Positions 52,902 to 61,370 of a stretch of DNA of 64,000 nucleotides are shown here, one piece after another (within the stretch, counting starts at the first letter, position 1; every line of letters starts with the position of its first letter). The notes under the pieces were generated by a model that saw nothing but the letters and a program-made list of their open reading frames with translations, was not told where the DNA came from and did not search any database. Both the position numbers and the translations under genes were made by a program. Source of the stretch: Enterococcus_C asini_A (lineage in GTDB: Bacteria; Bacillota; Bacilli; Lactobacillales; Enterococcaceae); assembly GCF_031928785.1 (NCBI RefSeq), contig NZ_JARQAL010000002.1. The stretch is one strand, 5' to 3'.

Positions 52902-52993
52902 ATAGCGAACGTTCTAATACATCCTTTAAGCAAAGATATGACAAAAAAATTTCACGACAACAGTTGTGTCTTAGTCCGTAGAACGAACGCTAT
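52902..52993. repeat. 92-bp segment bounded by an imperfect 15-bp inverted repeat
   Basis: The left arm ATAGCGAACGTTCTA and right arm TAGAACGAACGCTAT pair at 13 of 15 positions around a 62-base interior. The interior contains a small palindrome ACAACAGTTGT and no ORF. It could be a structured RNA, an operator region or the remnant of a small mobile element. The whole gap 52855-53316 (462 bases) holds no recognised gene. Confidence 0.5.
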
Positions 52994-53020
52994 CATACGT
53001 CTAAAGAGAAAAAGTGAATT

Positions 53021-53070
53021 ACACTGACTTAGCTTGATGTAATCAAGGTTAGTCAGTGTTTGAAATTTTT
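53021..53070 (+). terminator. Hairpin downstream of the GH1 genes
   Basis: ACACTGACT and GCTTGAT face ATCAAGG and AGTCAGTGT, a long two-part stem, followed after GAAA by five T residues. It is a possible terminator of the GH1 operon. Confidence 0.6.
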
Positions 53071-53077
53071 AACGATG

Positions 53078-53126
53078 AAAAGACAAGCAACTTCCCATAA
53101 TGTTTAATGTGAGTTGCTTGTCTTTT
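53078..53126. terminator. Strong terminator downstream of the GH1 genes
   Basis: AAAAGACAAGCAACT pairs perfectly with AGTTGCTTGTCTTTT around a 19-base loop. It is symmetric, so it may work in both directions. Confidence 0.8.
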
Positions 53127-53250
53127 GCTCGTGGCTCACGTTTGGTAGTGTTCGGTTCGGAGGACGATGACACGATTATTGTCGCGGGATCTTATTTTAG
53201 TCTAACCAGGTTTGGCTTCACAAACTTTTAGGGTTAAATCGGGAATTGAA

Positions 53251-53279
53251 TAGACAGATAGAAAAATTCAGGCTAAAAT
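53251..53279 (+). promoter_or_regulatory. Promoter of the GntR/UTRA gene
   Basis: TAGACA, a 17-base spacer and TAAAAT lie about 38 bases upstream of the start codon. Confidence 0.6.
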
Positions 53280-53316
53280 TAAAGGGATAACTAAAGCACG
53301 TAAGAGGAGTACATCT

Positions 53317-54030
53317 ATGCAAAAATATATCTATATCTCTAATGATATTCGAAATAAAATCTTAAACGGTACCTATTCTGCCAACGAACAGCTTCCCTTT
53401 GAAAAGGAACTGTGCGTGACGTATGAGGCCAGCAAAATGACCGTGAAAAAAGCGTTAGATATTTTGGTTTCAGAAGGATTGATTATTAAACGGCGAGGTT
53501 CTGGTACTTTTGTCAAGGACTTGTCCATTGATGAAATTGAACGAATCACGGTAGCCAATCAGTTTCGCGGGACTACTGCGTTAAATCCGGGAAAAGAAGT
53601 AAAAAGTAAGGTTTTATCATTTTCGGTGATTGAAGCGCCGGAGTTAGTTATCAGTAAGTTGAATTTAAGTCCTGGGAGTTTTGTCTATGATATTTATCGG
53701 GCTCGCTACATTGATGGTCAGCCTCATGTAATGGAGAAAACCTACATGCCTATTGATCAGATTCCTGGCCTTAAAAAAGAACACATTGAAGGTTCGATTT
53801 ATGGCTATATTGAAGAGCAGCTAGGTTTAACCATTCAAAGTGCTCATCGCCAGATTACCGTCCGAAAAGCTGATGAAACCGAGGCAGAATATTTAGATTT
53901 ACAAGCTGGAGATCCCGTAGCGGTGGCAGAACAAATCGCATATTTCGATACCGGGATTGCCTTTGAATATTCGATTTCAGTTCATCGATATGATGAATTT
54001 TCTGTGGAAATGATTTTAACCAGAGATTGA
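53317..54030 (+). CDS. GntR-family (HutC/UTRA) regulator
   Basis: The N-terminal winged helix reads YIYISNDIRNKILNG, LPFEKELC, ASKMTVKKALDILVSEG and RRGSGTFVKD. From about residue 80 a UTRA ligand domain follows with YDIYRARYIDGQPHVMEKTYMP and YEYS-like FEYSISVHRYD near the end. UTRA regulators bind sugar phosphates or other small metabolites. Position at the end of the beta-glucoside island suggests control of these genes, like BglR of Lactococcus. The length is 237 aa, and it is monocistronic. Confidence 0.9.
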   Translation: MQKYIYISNDIRNKILNGTYSANEQLPFEKELCVTYEASKMTVKKALDILVSEGLIIKRRGSGTFVKDLSIDEIERITVANQFRGTTALNPGKEVKSKVLSFSVIEAPELVISKLNLSPGSFVYDIYRARYIDGQPHVMEKTYMPIDQIPGLKKEHIEGSIYGYIEEQLGLTIQSAHRQITVRKADETEAEYLDLQAGDPVAVAEQIAYFDTGIAFEYSISVHRYDEFSVEMILTRD

Positions 54031-54042
54031 GCAAATAAAGAG

Positions 54043-54092
54043 AAAAGAGCCGTGAATTTTTCGTTGTTCAGCGAAGAATTCACGGCTTTTTG
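54043..54092. terminator. Terminator between the GntR gene and the MATE gene
   Basis: AGCCGTGAATT and TTTCG pair with CGAA and AATTCACGGCT, with A and T runs on either side suitable for both convergent genes. Confidence 0.88.
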
Positions 54093-54138
54093 TGGCTTAT
54101 AGTTGTCAGTTTTTGATTTAAAGAGAAGGGGCTTTGAT

Positions 54139-55518
54139 TTAATGAAGGCCTTCTGCAAGTTCTTCGGGCTTTACTACCACGGCTTTGTTTTGCCAAATTC
54201 CGCTTTTCCAACGTTTCATCATCAGCAGACTGCGAAGGGCTTCGTCAATGGCATAAGCAATCCAAACCCCAATCAAACCTAAATGAGCTGGGATGGCTAA
54301 AGTGTAGGAAAAAGGCAAGCTGATTACCCATAATACCAGAAGACTACACATTAAGGGGTATTTCACATCGCCAGAAGCATTGAGAGAACCGACCAAGATA
54401 ATATTGATTGCGCGGACACTTTCTAATAAGATTTCCACCAAGAAAACGCCCCGGGAGATTTCGATCACTTCTCGATTGGTGGTGAAAATCCCCATAATTG
54501 GTTCAATAAAGAGAAAAGTCAGCAAGCAGATAATGACTGTTGCAATTACGGCAATGACAGTGGTACGCATGCCCCGTTTACGCGCTTTTGCAAATTCACC
54601 AGCCCCAACATTGCGACCAATCATAATCTGATTTCCTTGACCGATGGCGTTGGCGATTAAGTAGACGAATTGGCTAATGGCAGTGACGTAAGATTTTGCT
54701 ACTAACACGCTGGTACCCAGTGATGCCACAATCATAGTGACTACGATTTGCGCACCTTGATAAGAAAGGGACTCGCCGGAAGAAGGCATTCCATAGGTTA
54801 AAATCTTTTTTAAATAGTCTTGGGAGATTTGCTTGAAAGAACAGCTGGTTACAGAAAAGCGCACGTGACGTTTTAACAAGAAAACAGCGATGACTAGGCC
54901 AATGCTATTGCCAAAAACACTGGAAACCGCTAGTCCTGCTACGCCAAAGTTCGGTAAGCCAAAGGGACTGTAAAGGACAAAATAATTGCCGATCACTGCC
55001 AAAATACTAGCAGTCATGGGAATCAACAAAGCGGGTTGAGTGAAACCATGGCTCCGCATCACTGCCACAATTACCGCAATTAAAGCGGAGATAAACAAAC
55101 TTCCACCATAAATTTGCAAGTAACTGCGGCCGATTTCTACAAGAGATTGATCCAATCCCATAACTCTCAGTAATGGATCAGCTAAAAAGATAAAGGCCAA
55201 ACTGATTAACAAGCCAATGCCTAAAGAAGCAAATAAGGCGGTGTTGATAACCGTGGGAATTTCTTTTTTTCGTTTAGCACCAATTAATTGAGCGATGATG
55301 ATTTGCGTGCCCACCGTGATAAAGCCATAAACAAAGACGGTGAGGTTCAGTAATTGATTGGCAGCGCTGACGGCGGCTACAGCCGGTTCGGAATAATGAC
55401 TAATCATCCAGACGTTGATATTGCCGATGATAACCCGTAAGAAGAGCTCAATGAAAATTGGCCAACTTAAAAATAACAATTCTCGATCGGATAGATTTAA
55501 GATTCTTTTCTTAGACAA
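54139..55518 (-). CDS. MATE-family multidrug/Na+ antiporter
   Basis: Twelve hydrophobic helices in two homologous halves are visible. The N-terminal half begins LSDRELLFLSWPIFIELFLRVIIGNINVWMIS (key residues PIFIE), and a second-half equivalent is GMPSSGESLSYQGAQIVV. MATE proteins export cationic drugs in exchange for Na+ or H+. I choose TTG 55518 (MSKKRILNLS) because the likely promoter lies at 55543-55571; a longer frame from 55629 would start upstream of it and add a Cys-rich segment unlike the family. This gives 459 aa. Confidence 0.88.
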   Translation of the reverse strand: MSKKRILNLSDRELLFLSWPIFIELFLRVIIGNINVWMISHYSEPAVAAVSAANQLLNLTVFVYGFITVGTQIIIAQLIGAKRKKEIPTVINTALFASLGIGLLISLAFIFLADPLLRVMGLDQSLVEIGRSYLQIYGGSLFISALIAVIVAVMRSHGFTQPALLIPMTASILAVIGNYFVLYSPFGLPNFGVAGLAVSSVFGNSIGLVIAVFLLKRHVRFSVTSCSFKQISQDYLKKILTYGMPSSGESLSYQGAQIVVTMIVASLGTSVLVAKSYVTAISQFVYLIANAIGQGNQIMIGRNVGAGEFAKARKRGMRTTVIAVIATVIICLLTFLFIEPIMGIFTTNREVIEISRGVFLVEILLESVRAINIILVGSLNASGDVKYPLMCSLLVLWVISLPFSYTLAIPAHLGLIGVWIAYAIDEALRSLLMMKRWKSGIWQNKAVVVKPEELAEGLH

Positions 55519-55542
55519 TTGTATAAATGCCTTCTTTCTACT

Positions 55543-55571
55543 ATAATAAGTGCAATAAGTGCAACTGTCGG
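55543..55571 (-). promoter_or_regulatory. Promoter of the MATE gene with tandem 9-bp repeat
   Basis: On the minus strand CCGACA, a 17-base spacer and TATTAT. The region contains ATAAGTGCA twice in tandem (plus-strand positions 55546-55563) overlapping the -10 and spacer, a possible regulator site. Confidence 0.5.
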
Positions 55572-55742
55572 AAATAGATGCTTCACTGATTTTACAAAAA
55601 AAACAAGAAATTGCAACAAGTTTCGACATTTGTTTATAAAAAAATTCTTTGGGCAGATTAGTAGACAGAACGCTGGCTTTGAAATAGGATTGTATTGCGT
55701 TAGGTTACATAAAGGATAAGTTTTTGGAGGGATAAGAAACAT

Positions 55743-56690
55743 ATGGAAACAACTGATTTGATTTATGATGTGATCGTAGTAGGAGCAGGACCTGCCGGAA
55801 TGACCGCGGCCTTGTATGCTTCACGATCTAATTTGTCGGTGCTTTTAATTGAACGAGGAGCACCAGGGGGACAGCTGAATAATACTGCGGAAATCGAAAA
55901 CTATCCTGGTTTTGATTCCATAATGGGGCCAGAATTGGCCATGAAGATGTACGAAGGCACCAGCCGTTTTGGAGTTAAAAACGAATATGGAATTGTTACC
56001 AAGGTAGAAAATCACGAAGAATACAAAGAAGTCTTTACCGAAGAAAAAAGCTACAAAGGAAAATCGGTTATTCTAGGTACCGGCTGCGTACACCGTAAAT
56101 TAGGCGTGCCCGGTGAAGAAGTTTTTGCGGGACGTGGGGTTTCTTATTGTGCCGTTTGTGATGGTGCCTTCTTTAGAAATAAAAAACTTTTGGTAATCGG
56201 TGGTGGCGATTCTGCTTTAGAAGAAGCAATTTATTTAACTCAATTTGCCTCGGAAGTGGTCATCGTTCATCGTCGGGATCAATTACGAGCACAAAAAATT
56301 ATTCAAGATCGAGCTTTTGCTAATGAAAAGATCAGCTTCTTGTGGGATTCTGTAGTGGAAAGTATTGAAGGCAATGAAATGGTGGTTACCGGAGCCAAGA
56401 TTAAAAACGTTAAAACCGGGGAAGTCCACGAAGAAACTTGTGGCGGTATCTTCATTTATGTGGGGCTTGATCCATTGTCAGCACCTTTTGAAAATCTCGG
56501 GATTACCAATGAAGCGGGCTGGATTTTAACCGATGAAAATATGCGTACTACCATTCCTGGTATTTTTGCGGTAGGGGATGGCCGGGAAAAAGGCCTGCGC
56601 CAAATCACTACAGCAGTGGGCGAAGGCGGCATTGCCGGGCAACAAGTTTTTGTCTATTTGGAAAACCTAAAAGAATTAGCAAATAAATAA
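55743..56690 (+). CDS. trxB: Thioredoxin reductase
   Basis: TrxB transfers electrons from NADPH through FAD to thioredoxin. FAD motif VVGAGPAGMTAALYASR is at the N-terminus, the redox-active pair is CAVCDG near residue 136, the NADPH motif is VIGGGDSALEEA near 155, and the C-terminal FAD motif is GIFAVGDGREKGLRQ. The usual VGD is present. The length of 315 aa is normal. It stands alone, divergent from the MATE gene, with GGAGGG before the start. Confidence 0.96.
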   Translation: METTDLIYDVIVVGAGPAGMTAALYASRSNLSVLLIERGAPGGQLNNTAEIENYPGFDSIMGPELAMKMYEGTSRFGVKNEYGIVTKVENHEEYKEVFTEEKSYKGKSVILGTGCVHRKLGVPGEEVFAGRGVSYCAVCDGAFFRNKKLLVIGGGDSALEEAIYLTQFASEVVIVHRRDQLRAQKIIQDRAFANEKISFLWDSVVESIEGNEMVVTGAKIKNVKTGEVHEETCGGIFIYVGLDPLSAPFENLGITNEAGWILTDENMRTTIPGIFAVGDGREKGLRQITTAVGEGGIAGQQVFVYLENLKELANK

Positions 56691-56696
56691 ATAGGG

Positions 56697-56728
56697 ATGG
56701 CCAAGTCTTAGGATTTGGCCATTTTTTT
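56697..56728 (+). terminator. Terminator of trxB
   Basis: ATGGCCAA pairs with TTGGCCAT around a partly paired loop, followed by six to seven T residues. Confidence 0.88.
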
Positions 56729-56740
56729 ATCAGATGTTTA

Positions 56741-56769
56741 TTGGCGCATCCTTATGAGAGTGCTATACT
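56741..56769 (+). promoter_or_regulatory. Promoter of the phosphoglucomutase gene
   Basis: TTGGCG, a 17-base spacer and TATACT preceded by TGC (extended -10). Confidence 0.7.
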
Positions 56770-56808
56770 GAAGAAGAACGATAAAAAAATGGGAGAGGTG
56801 TTATTTTC

Positions 56809-58536
56809 ATGTCTTGGGAAGAAGTTTACGAGCTATGGAAAAATGATTCAAATCTTGAAGAAAATCTAAAAAAACAATTAACTGAACTGGGGAATGACTC
56901 AGAAAAATTAGAAGATGCTTTTTACGCACCTCTTGAATTTGGGACTGCAGGGATGCGGGGGATTTTAGGCCCAGGGATTAACCGTATGAACATCTATACG
57001 GTACGTCAAGCAACAGAAGGCTTGGCTCGTTTTATGGACGATCAAGATCCAGAAACGCGACGCAGAGGAGTGGCCATTGCTTATGATTCACGGCATTTTT
57101 CACCAGAATTTGCCATGGAGGCAGCTCGAACGTTAGCAAAACACGACATTCCATCTTATGTCTTTGAAAGCTTGCGCCCTACACCAGAATTGTCCTTTGC
57201 GGTACGTTATCTAAAAGCCTTTACAGGGATTATGATTACCGCCTCTCACAATCCAGCAGCTTATAACGGTTACAAAGTCTACGGCGAAGATGGCGGTCAA
57301 ATGCCTCCTGCTGACGCGGACGCTTTGACTAGTTATGTGCGCAGCATTGAAAATCCTTTAAAGATTGAAGTGCTCAGTGAAGAAGAATTAAAACACAGTG
57401 GCTTGCTCCACATTATCGGCGAAGACGTGGATTTGCCTTATTTAGAAAAGGTGAAGACCGTAACCATTGACCAAGACTTAGTGAACGAAATGGGCAAAGA
57501 CTTGAAATTAGTCTACACTCCACTTCACGGCACAGGGAAAATGCTAGGCGAACGGGCCTTGAAACAAGCTGGCTTTGAAAAATTTGTCCTTGTCCCAGAA
57601 CAAGCGATTGCCGATGCCAACTTCAGTACTGTAAAATCCCCGAATCCTGAAGAGCACTCTGCGTTTGAATACGCGATTAAACTGGGAGAAAAAGAAGGAG
57701 CGGATTTATTAATTGCCACGGACCCAGATGCGGACCGTCTTGGTGCTGCGGTACGCTTACCAGATGGTAGCTACCAAGTGCTTTCTGGCAACCAAATCGG
57801 TGCACTCATGGTAAAATACATTTTAGAAGCACATAAAAATGCTGGAACTTTACCAGCGAATGCGGCGGTTTTGAAATCAATCGTGTCCAGTGAATTGCCA
57901 ACCGCCATTGCGAAATCCTATGATACAACCATGTTTAATGTTTTAACCGGCTTTAAATTTATCGCTGAAAAGATTCAACAGTTTGAAGAAGACCACAGTC
58001 ACAGCTTTATGTTTGGTTTTGAAGAAAGCTACGGTTACTTGGTGAAACCATTTGTGCGGGATAAAGATGCGATCCAAGCTTTGGTGCTAATTGCTGAAGT
58101 AGCTGCTTTTTATAAAAAACAAGGCAAGACTTTATACGATGGCTTGCAAGATATCTTTGCCGAATATGGTTATTACAAAGAAAAAACCATCTCGGTAACC
58201 TTAAGCGGTTTAGAAGGCCCAAGTAAAATCAAAGCCATTATGGACAAATTCCGCAATGAAGCACCAAAAACGTTAGGCAATGTGGCAGTAGTTCAAACAG
58301 AAGACTTTAAAAACTTAACCTGCACTACCAGTGCTGGCGCAGTAACGAAGATGACTACTCCGCCATCTGACGTATTAAAATACCAAATGGCAGATGAAAG
58401 CTGGGTTGCGGTACGTCCTTCAGGTACGGAACCAAAAATCAAATTCTATATCGGCGTGAAAGGTGACAGCCAACAAGCTGCCGATGATCGAGTAGCAGAA
58501 TTAGAAGCTGCCATTAATGAAATCACAGCAGAGTAA
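56809..58536 (+). CDS. pgcA: Phospho-sugar mutase (alpha-phosphoglucomutase)
   Basis: This enzyme interconverts glucose 1- and 6-phosphate. The catalytic phosphoserine is in GIMITASHNPAAYNGYKVY near residue 145. The metal loop is DPDADRLGAAV near 305, the sugar-specificity loop is GFEESYGYL near 403, and the phosphate-binding loop is RPSGTEPKIKFYI near 540. The length of 575 aa fits the PgcA type of Firmicutes. Together with GalU it feeds UDP-glucose synthesis. Confidence 0.95.
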   Translation: MSWEEVYELWKNDSNLEENLKKQLTELGNDSEKLEDAFYAPLEFGTAGMRGILGPGINRMNIYTVRQATEGLARFMDDQDPETRRRGVAIAYDSRHFSPEFAMEAARTLAKHDIPSYVFESLRPTPELSFAVRYLKAFTGIMITASHNPAAYNGYKVYGEDGGQMPPADADALTSYVRSIENPLKIEVLSEEELKHSGLLHIIGEDVDLPYLEKVKTVTIDQDLVNEMGKDLKLVYTPLHGTGKMLGERALKQAGFEKFVLVPEQAIADANFSTVKSPNPEEHSAFEYAIKLGEKEGADLLIATDPDADRLGAAVRLPDGSYQVLSGNQIGALMVKYILEAHKNAGTLPANAAVLKSIVSSELPTAIAKSYDTTMFNVLTGFKFIAEKIQQFEEDHSHSFMFGFEESYGYLVKPFVRDKDAIQALVLIAEVAAFYKKQGKTLYDGLQDIFAEYGYYKEKTISVTLSGLEGPSKIKAIMDKFRNEAPKTLGNVAVVQTEDFKNLTCTTSAGAVTKMTTPPSDVLKYQMADESWVAVRPSGTEPKIKFYIGVKGDSQQAADDRVAELEAAINEITAE

Positions 58537-58540
58537 AGCT

Positions 58541-58569
58541 AAAAACCGAGGTGTTATGCCTCGGTTTTC
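58541..58569 (+). terminator. Terminator of the phosphoglucomutase gene
   Basis: AAAACCGAGG pairs with CCTCGGTTTT around TGTTATG; the T run is short. Confidence 0.75.
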
Positions 58570-58610
58570 AACTCGGTTACTCAATAGGTTGAGGAAAGGA
58601 GAGCTGGAAA

Positions 58611-58901
58611 ATGATGCGATCGAAAACGGAAATTGAACAAGTCAGTCAGCTCTTTAAAGTTTTGTCTGATCCCACACGGCTAAAAATTTTACTGTCGTTA
58701 AAAGCCGGTGAAAAAAATGTCACTGCCATTGCTGAAGCAGTTTCAATGGAACAGTCAGCAGTTTCCCATCAATTAAAATTGTTACGGGAAAATCGAGTGG
58801 TGAAATCTCGTCGTGAAGGCAAAGCAATTTTGTATAGTTTGGATGATGAGCATGTCATTGATATCTTGCAAGAAACCTTTGAACACATTGAGCATCGGTA
58901 A
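58611..58901 (+). CDS. ArsR/SmtB-family metal sensor, CzrA-like
   Basis: This dimeric winged-helix repressor releases DNA when it binds metal. The recognition region is SMEQSAVSHQLKLLRENRVVKSRREGKAILYSL. The last helix carries the pattern D-x-H-x10-H-x2-H (DEH, then EHIEH near the C-terminus), the alpha-5 zinc/cobalt site of CzrA and SmtB. There is no N-terminal cysteine cluster, so arsenic or cadmium sensing is unlikely. The length is 96 aa. No metal exporter gene adjoins it, so its target lies elsewhere. Confidence 0.92.
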   Translation: MMRSKTEIEQVSQLFKVLSDPTRLKILLSLKAGEKNVTAIAEAVSMEQSAVSHQLKLLRENRVVKSRREGKAILYSLDDEHVIDILQETFEHIEHR

Positions 58902-58917
58902 AATTGTGTGACAGTGC

Positions 58918-58954
58918 AAGAACTTTCCAATTTTTCGGAAAGTTCTTTTTTTTT
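58918..58954 (+). terminator. Terminator of the CzrA-like gene
   Basis: AAGAACTTTCC pairs perfectly with GGAAAGTTCTT around an 8-base loop with a long T run. Confidence 0.93.
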
Positions 58955-58965
58955 TGCAGAAATTT

Positions 58966-58974
58966 TGGTATGCT
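58966..58974 (+). promoter_or_regulatory. Extended -10 promoter of the hom operon
   Basis: TGGTATGCT is an extended -10 about 50 bases before hom. The -35 region is only a T run from the preceding terminator. Confidence 0.45.
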
Positions 58975-59021
58975 AAGAGAAATATCATGAAAAGTAAACA
59001 ATAGGGGATGGTGGGAAAGGT

Positions 59022-60308
59022 ATGCAAAAACGATTACAAATTGGCATCCTAGGCCTAGGTGTAGTTGGCTGTGGTGTGGTTCAAATTCTCAGCCAAGAGC
59101 GTCAGAAAATAAAGGAAAAAACCGGGGTTGAACTAGTGATCACCAAAGCCTTGGTGCGTCCGGGAGAAGACAAATCCGCATTGGCTACAGCGCACAACTT
59201 TCAATTGGTCTATGACATCAATGACATTACCGCTGACTCGGACATTGACGTGGTAGTAGAAGTTATGGGGAAAATCCATCCTGCTAATGAATTTGTCACG
59301 GAAGCTTTACAAAAAGGCAAACACGTAGTAACGGCCAATAAAGATTTACTAGCAGAAAAAGGCACAGCCTTAGTCCAAACGGCAATTGAAAATCATGTTT
59401 CCCTTTATTATGAAGCCAGTGTGGCAGGCGGCATTCCAATTTTACGAGTTTTGGCTAATTCTTTTGTAGCTGATGAGATTACGGAAGTCTTAGGGATTAT
59501 TAACGGCACTACTAATTACATGCTCACCCAAATGGTCGAAGAGGGGATGTCTTATGAAGATGCTTTAGTGAAAGCACAAGAATTAGGTTTTGCAGAATCT
59601 GATCCAAAAAATGATGTGGATGGCATTGACGCGGCATATAAGACGGTGATTTTAACCCGCTTTGCTTATGGCTTGGATATCTCCTTAGATGACTTTGTGG
59701 TCAAAGGGATTCGCGGAATTGAACTTTCCGATATCGAACTAGCTCAGTCTTTAGGTTATGAAGTGAAATTAATTGGTTTAACCAAAAAAGTTGGTAGCGG
59801 CGTCTTTGCGGAAGTTGCGCCTGCTTTGGTGCCTAAACATCATCCTCTCGCTTCTATTCGCAATGAATTTAACGGGGTCTTTGTTCGCAGCACCGGCATT
59901 GGGCAGTCCATGTATTATGGACCGGGAGCCGGTTCTTTGCCGACAGCGACTAGTGTGGTGACGGATCTGGCAGTGATTGCAGAAAACCAAAGTGACAATA
60001 AACCAGCACCACAATTTGCTAGTTATACGGCTAAAAAAGTCTTTGCTGATCCAAATGAAGTGTTCTATCGCTATTTTATTGCGTTAGAACTCCCTTGTGA
60101 AAAAGTATTGTGGCAAGAGGTTCAAAAGCTAGCAGAACAATTTGACCTTTCCTATGAAGTAGTGGCGGATCAAGAGATTGCTGGCAAACGACGGATTGTC
60201 TTCTTGACTAAAGCAATAAATGAAGTCCAAAAACATCAATTTGTAACGAGTGTGAATAAAATGGACGCTAGCCATGTTAGCCAAATTATGAAAGTAATGG
60301 AGGAATAG
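59022..60308 (+). CDS. hom: Homoserine dehydrogenase
   Basis: This enzyme reduces aspartate semialdehyde to homoserine, the branch point to threonine and methionine. The NAD(P) motif is ILGLGVVGCGVVQIL at the N-terminus. The catalytic region is GIINGTTNYMLTQM and ESDPKNDVDGIDAAYKTVIL near residue 195. A C-terminal ACT domain (about 345-428, YFIALELPCEKVLW) implies threonine feedback. The length of 428 aa is normal. The first gene of hom-thrC-thrB; thrC starts 3 bases after its stop. Confidence 0.96.
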   Translation: MQKRLQIGILGLGVVGCGVVQILSQERQKIKEKTGVELVITKALVRPGEDKSALATAHNFQLVYDINDITADSDIDVVVEVMGKIHPANEFVTEALQKGKHVVTANKDLLAEKGTALVQTAIENHVSLYYEASVAGGIPILRVLANSFVADEITEVLGIINGTTNYMLTQMVEEGMSYEDALVKAQELGFAESDPKNDVDGIDAAYKTVILTRFAYGLDISLDDFVVKGIRGIELSDIELAQSLGYEVKLIGLTKKVGSGVFAEVAPALVPKHHPLASIRNEFNGVFVRSTGIGQSMYYGPGAGSLPTATSVVTDLAVIAENQSDNKPAPQFASYTAKKVFADPNEVFYRYFIALELPCEKVLWQEVQKLAEQFDLSYEVVADQEIAGKRRIVFLTKAINEVQKHQFVTSVNKMDASHVSQIMKVMEE

Positions 60309-60311
60309 AAA

Positions 60312-61370
60312 ATGTACGAAGGTTTGTTGAAACAGTATCAAGACTATTTACCGATTACCCCTGAAACACCAATGATTAGCTTGTGCGAAGGGAATACGCC
60401 ATTGATTCCTTTACCCAATTTATCCGCGGAATTAGGCATTACTCTTTACGGCAAATACGAAGGTCTAAATCCTACCGGTTCATTTAAAGACCGAGGGATG
60501 GTTATGGCTGTGGCTAAAGCCGTAGAAGAAGGAGCTAAGGCGATTGTCTGTGCTTCTACAGGGAACACTAGTGCCGCGGCTGCCGCCTATGCTACTCGAG
60601 CTGGTGTCAAGGCCTATGTAGTCATTCCCGATGGCAAAATCGCCATGGGAAAATTGGCCCAAGCGATTGCCTATGGGGCAGATATTATTTCGATTCCGGG
60701 CAACTTTGATGAAGCCTTAAAAGCCGTGCGGGACATTGCCCAAACAGAAGCGGTGGCTTTGGTGAACTCAGTCAATCCGTATCGTTTGGAAGGCCAAAAA
60801 ACGGCGGCTTTTGAAGTTTGCGAACAATTAGGCCAAGCCCCAGATGTATTGGCGATTCCAGTGGGAAATGCGGGGAATATTTCTGCATACTGGAAAGGGT
60901 TTAAAGAATGGCATGAAGTGAAAAACACTGACTTGCCTCGTATGCACGGCTTTGAAGCAGAAGGTGCTGCAGCAATTGTCCGTGGCGAAGTGATCGAAGC
61001 ACCAGAAACAATCGCAACCGCTATTCGGATTGGAAATCCAGCTAGTTGGAAATTAGCCGAAGCAGCTCGAGATGAGTCCAAAGGGTATATTGATGCGGTT
61101 ACTGATGAAGAAATCCTAAATGCATACCGGAAAGTAGCTGCCATGGATGGGGTCTTTGTAGAACCGGGCTCCGCAGCCTCATTAGCCGGTGTGATTCAAC
61201 ATGTGAAAGCTGGCAAGATTAAACCAGGTGAAACGGTCGTAACCGTCTTTACTGGTAATGGGTTGAAAGATCCTGATACAGCCATTCAAGAAGCCAATGT
61301 GGACATTCATAAAATGAGTGACTTAGAAGAAATGCGTATTCATTTACGGGAGGGCGTGGCAAAACTATGA
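60312..61370 (+). CDS. thrC: Threonine synthase
   Basis: This PLP enzyme converts O-phosphohomoserine to threonine. The PLP lysine is in NPTGSFKDRGMVMAV near residue 58, the phosphate-binding loop is PVGNAGNISAYWKG near 185, and VCASTGNTSAAAAAYATRAG is diagnostic. The length of 352 aa is the short bacterial type. Its stop overlaps thrB by 4 bases (ATGA). Confidence 0.96.
   Translation: MYEGLLKQYQDYLPITPETPMISLCEGNTPLIPLPNLSAELGITLYGKYEGLNPTGSFKDRGMVMAVAKAVEEGAKAIVCASTGNTSAAAAAYATRAGVKAYVVIPDGKIAMGKLAQAIAYGADIISIPGNFDEALKAVRDIAQTEAVALVNSVNPYRLEGQKTAAFEVCEQLGQAPDVLAIPVGNAGNISAYWKGFKEWHEVKNTDLPRMHGFEAEGAAAIVRGEVIEAPETIATAIRIGNPASWKLAEAARDESKGYIDAVTDEEILNAYRKVAAMDGVFVEPGSAASLAGVIQHVKAGKIKPGETVVTVFTGNGLKDPDTAIQEANVDIHKMSDLEEMRIHLREGVAKL

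Noticed and set aside
53127..53231. Frame reading GSEDDDTIIVAGSYFSL before a stop, faintly like a folylpolyglutamate synthase C-terminus
   Set aside because: The resemblance is only a few residues, there is no upstream coding continuation, and it sits directly after a terminator. A protein search could reopen it.
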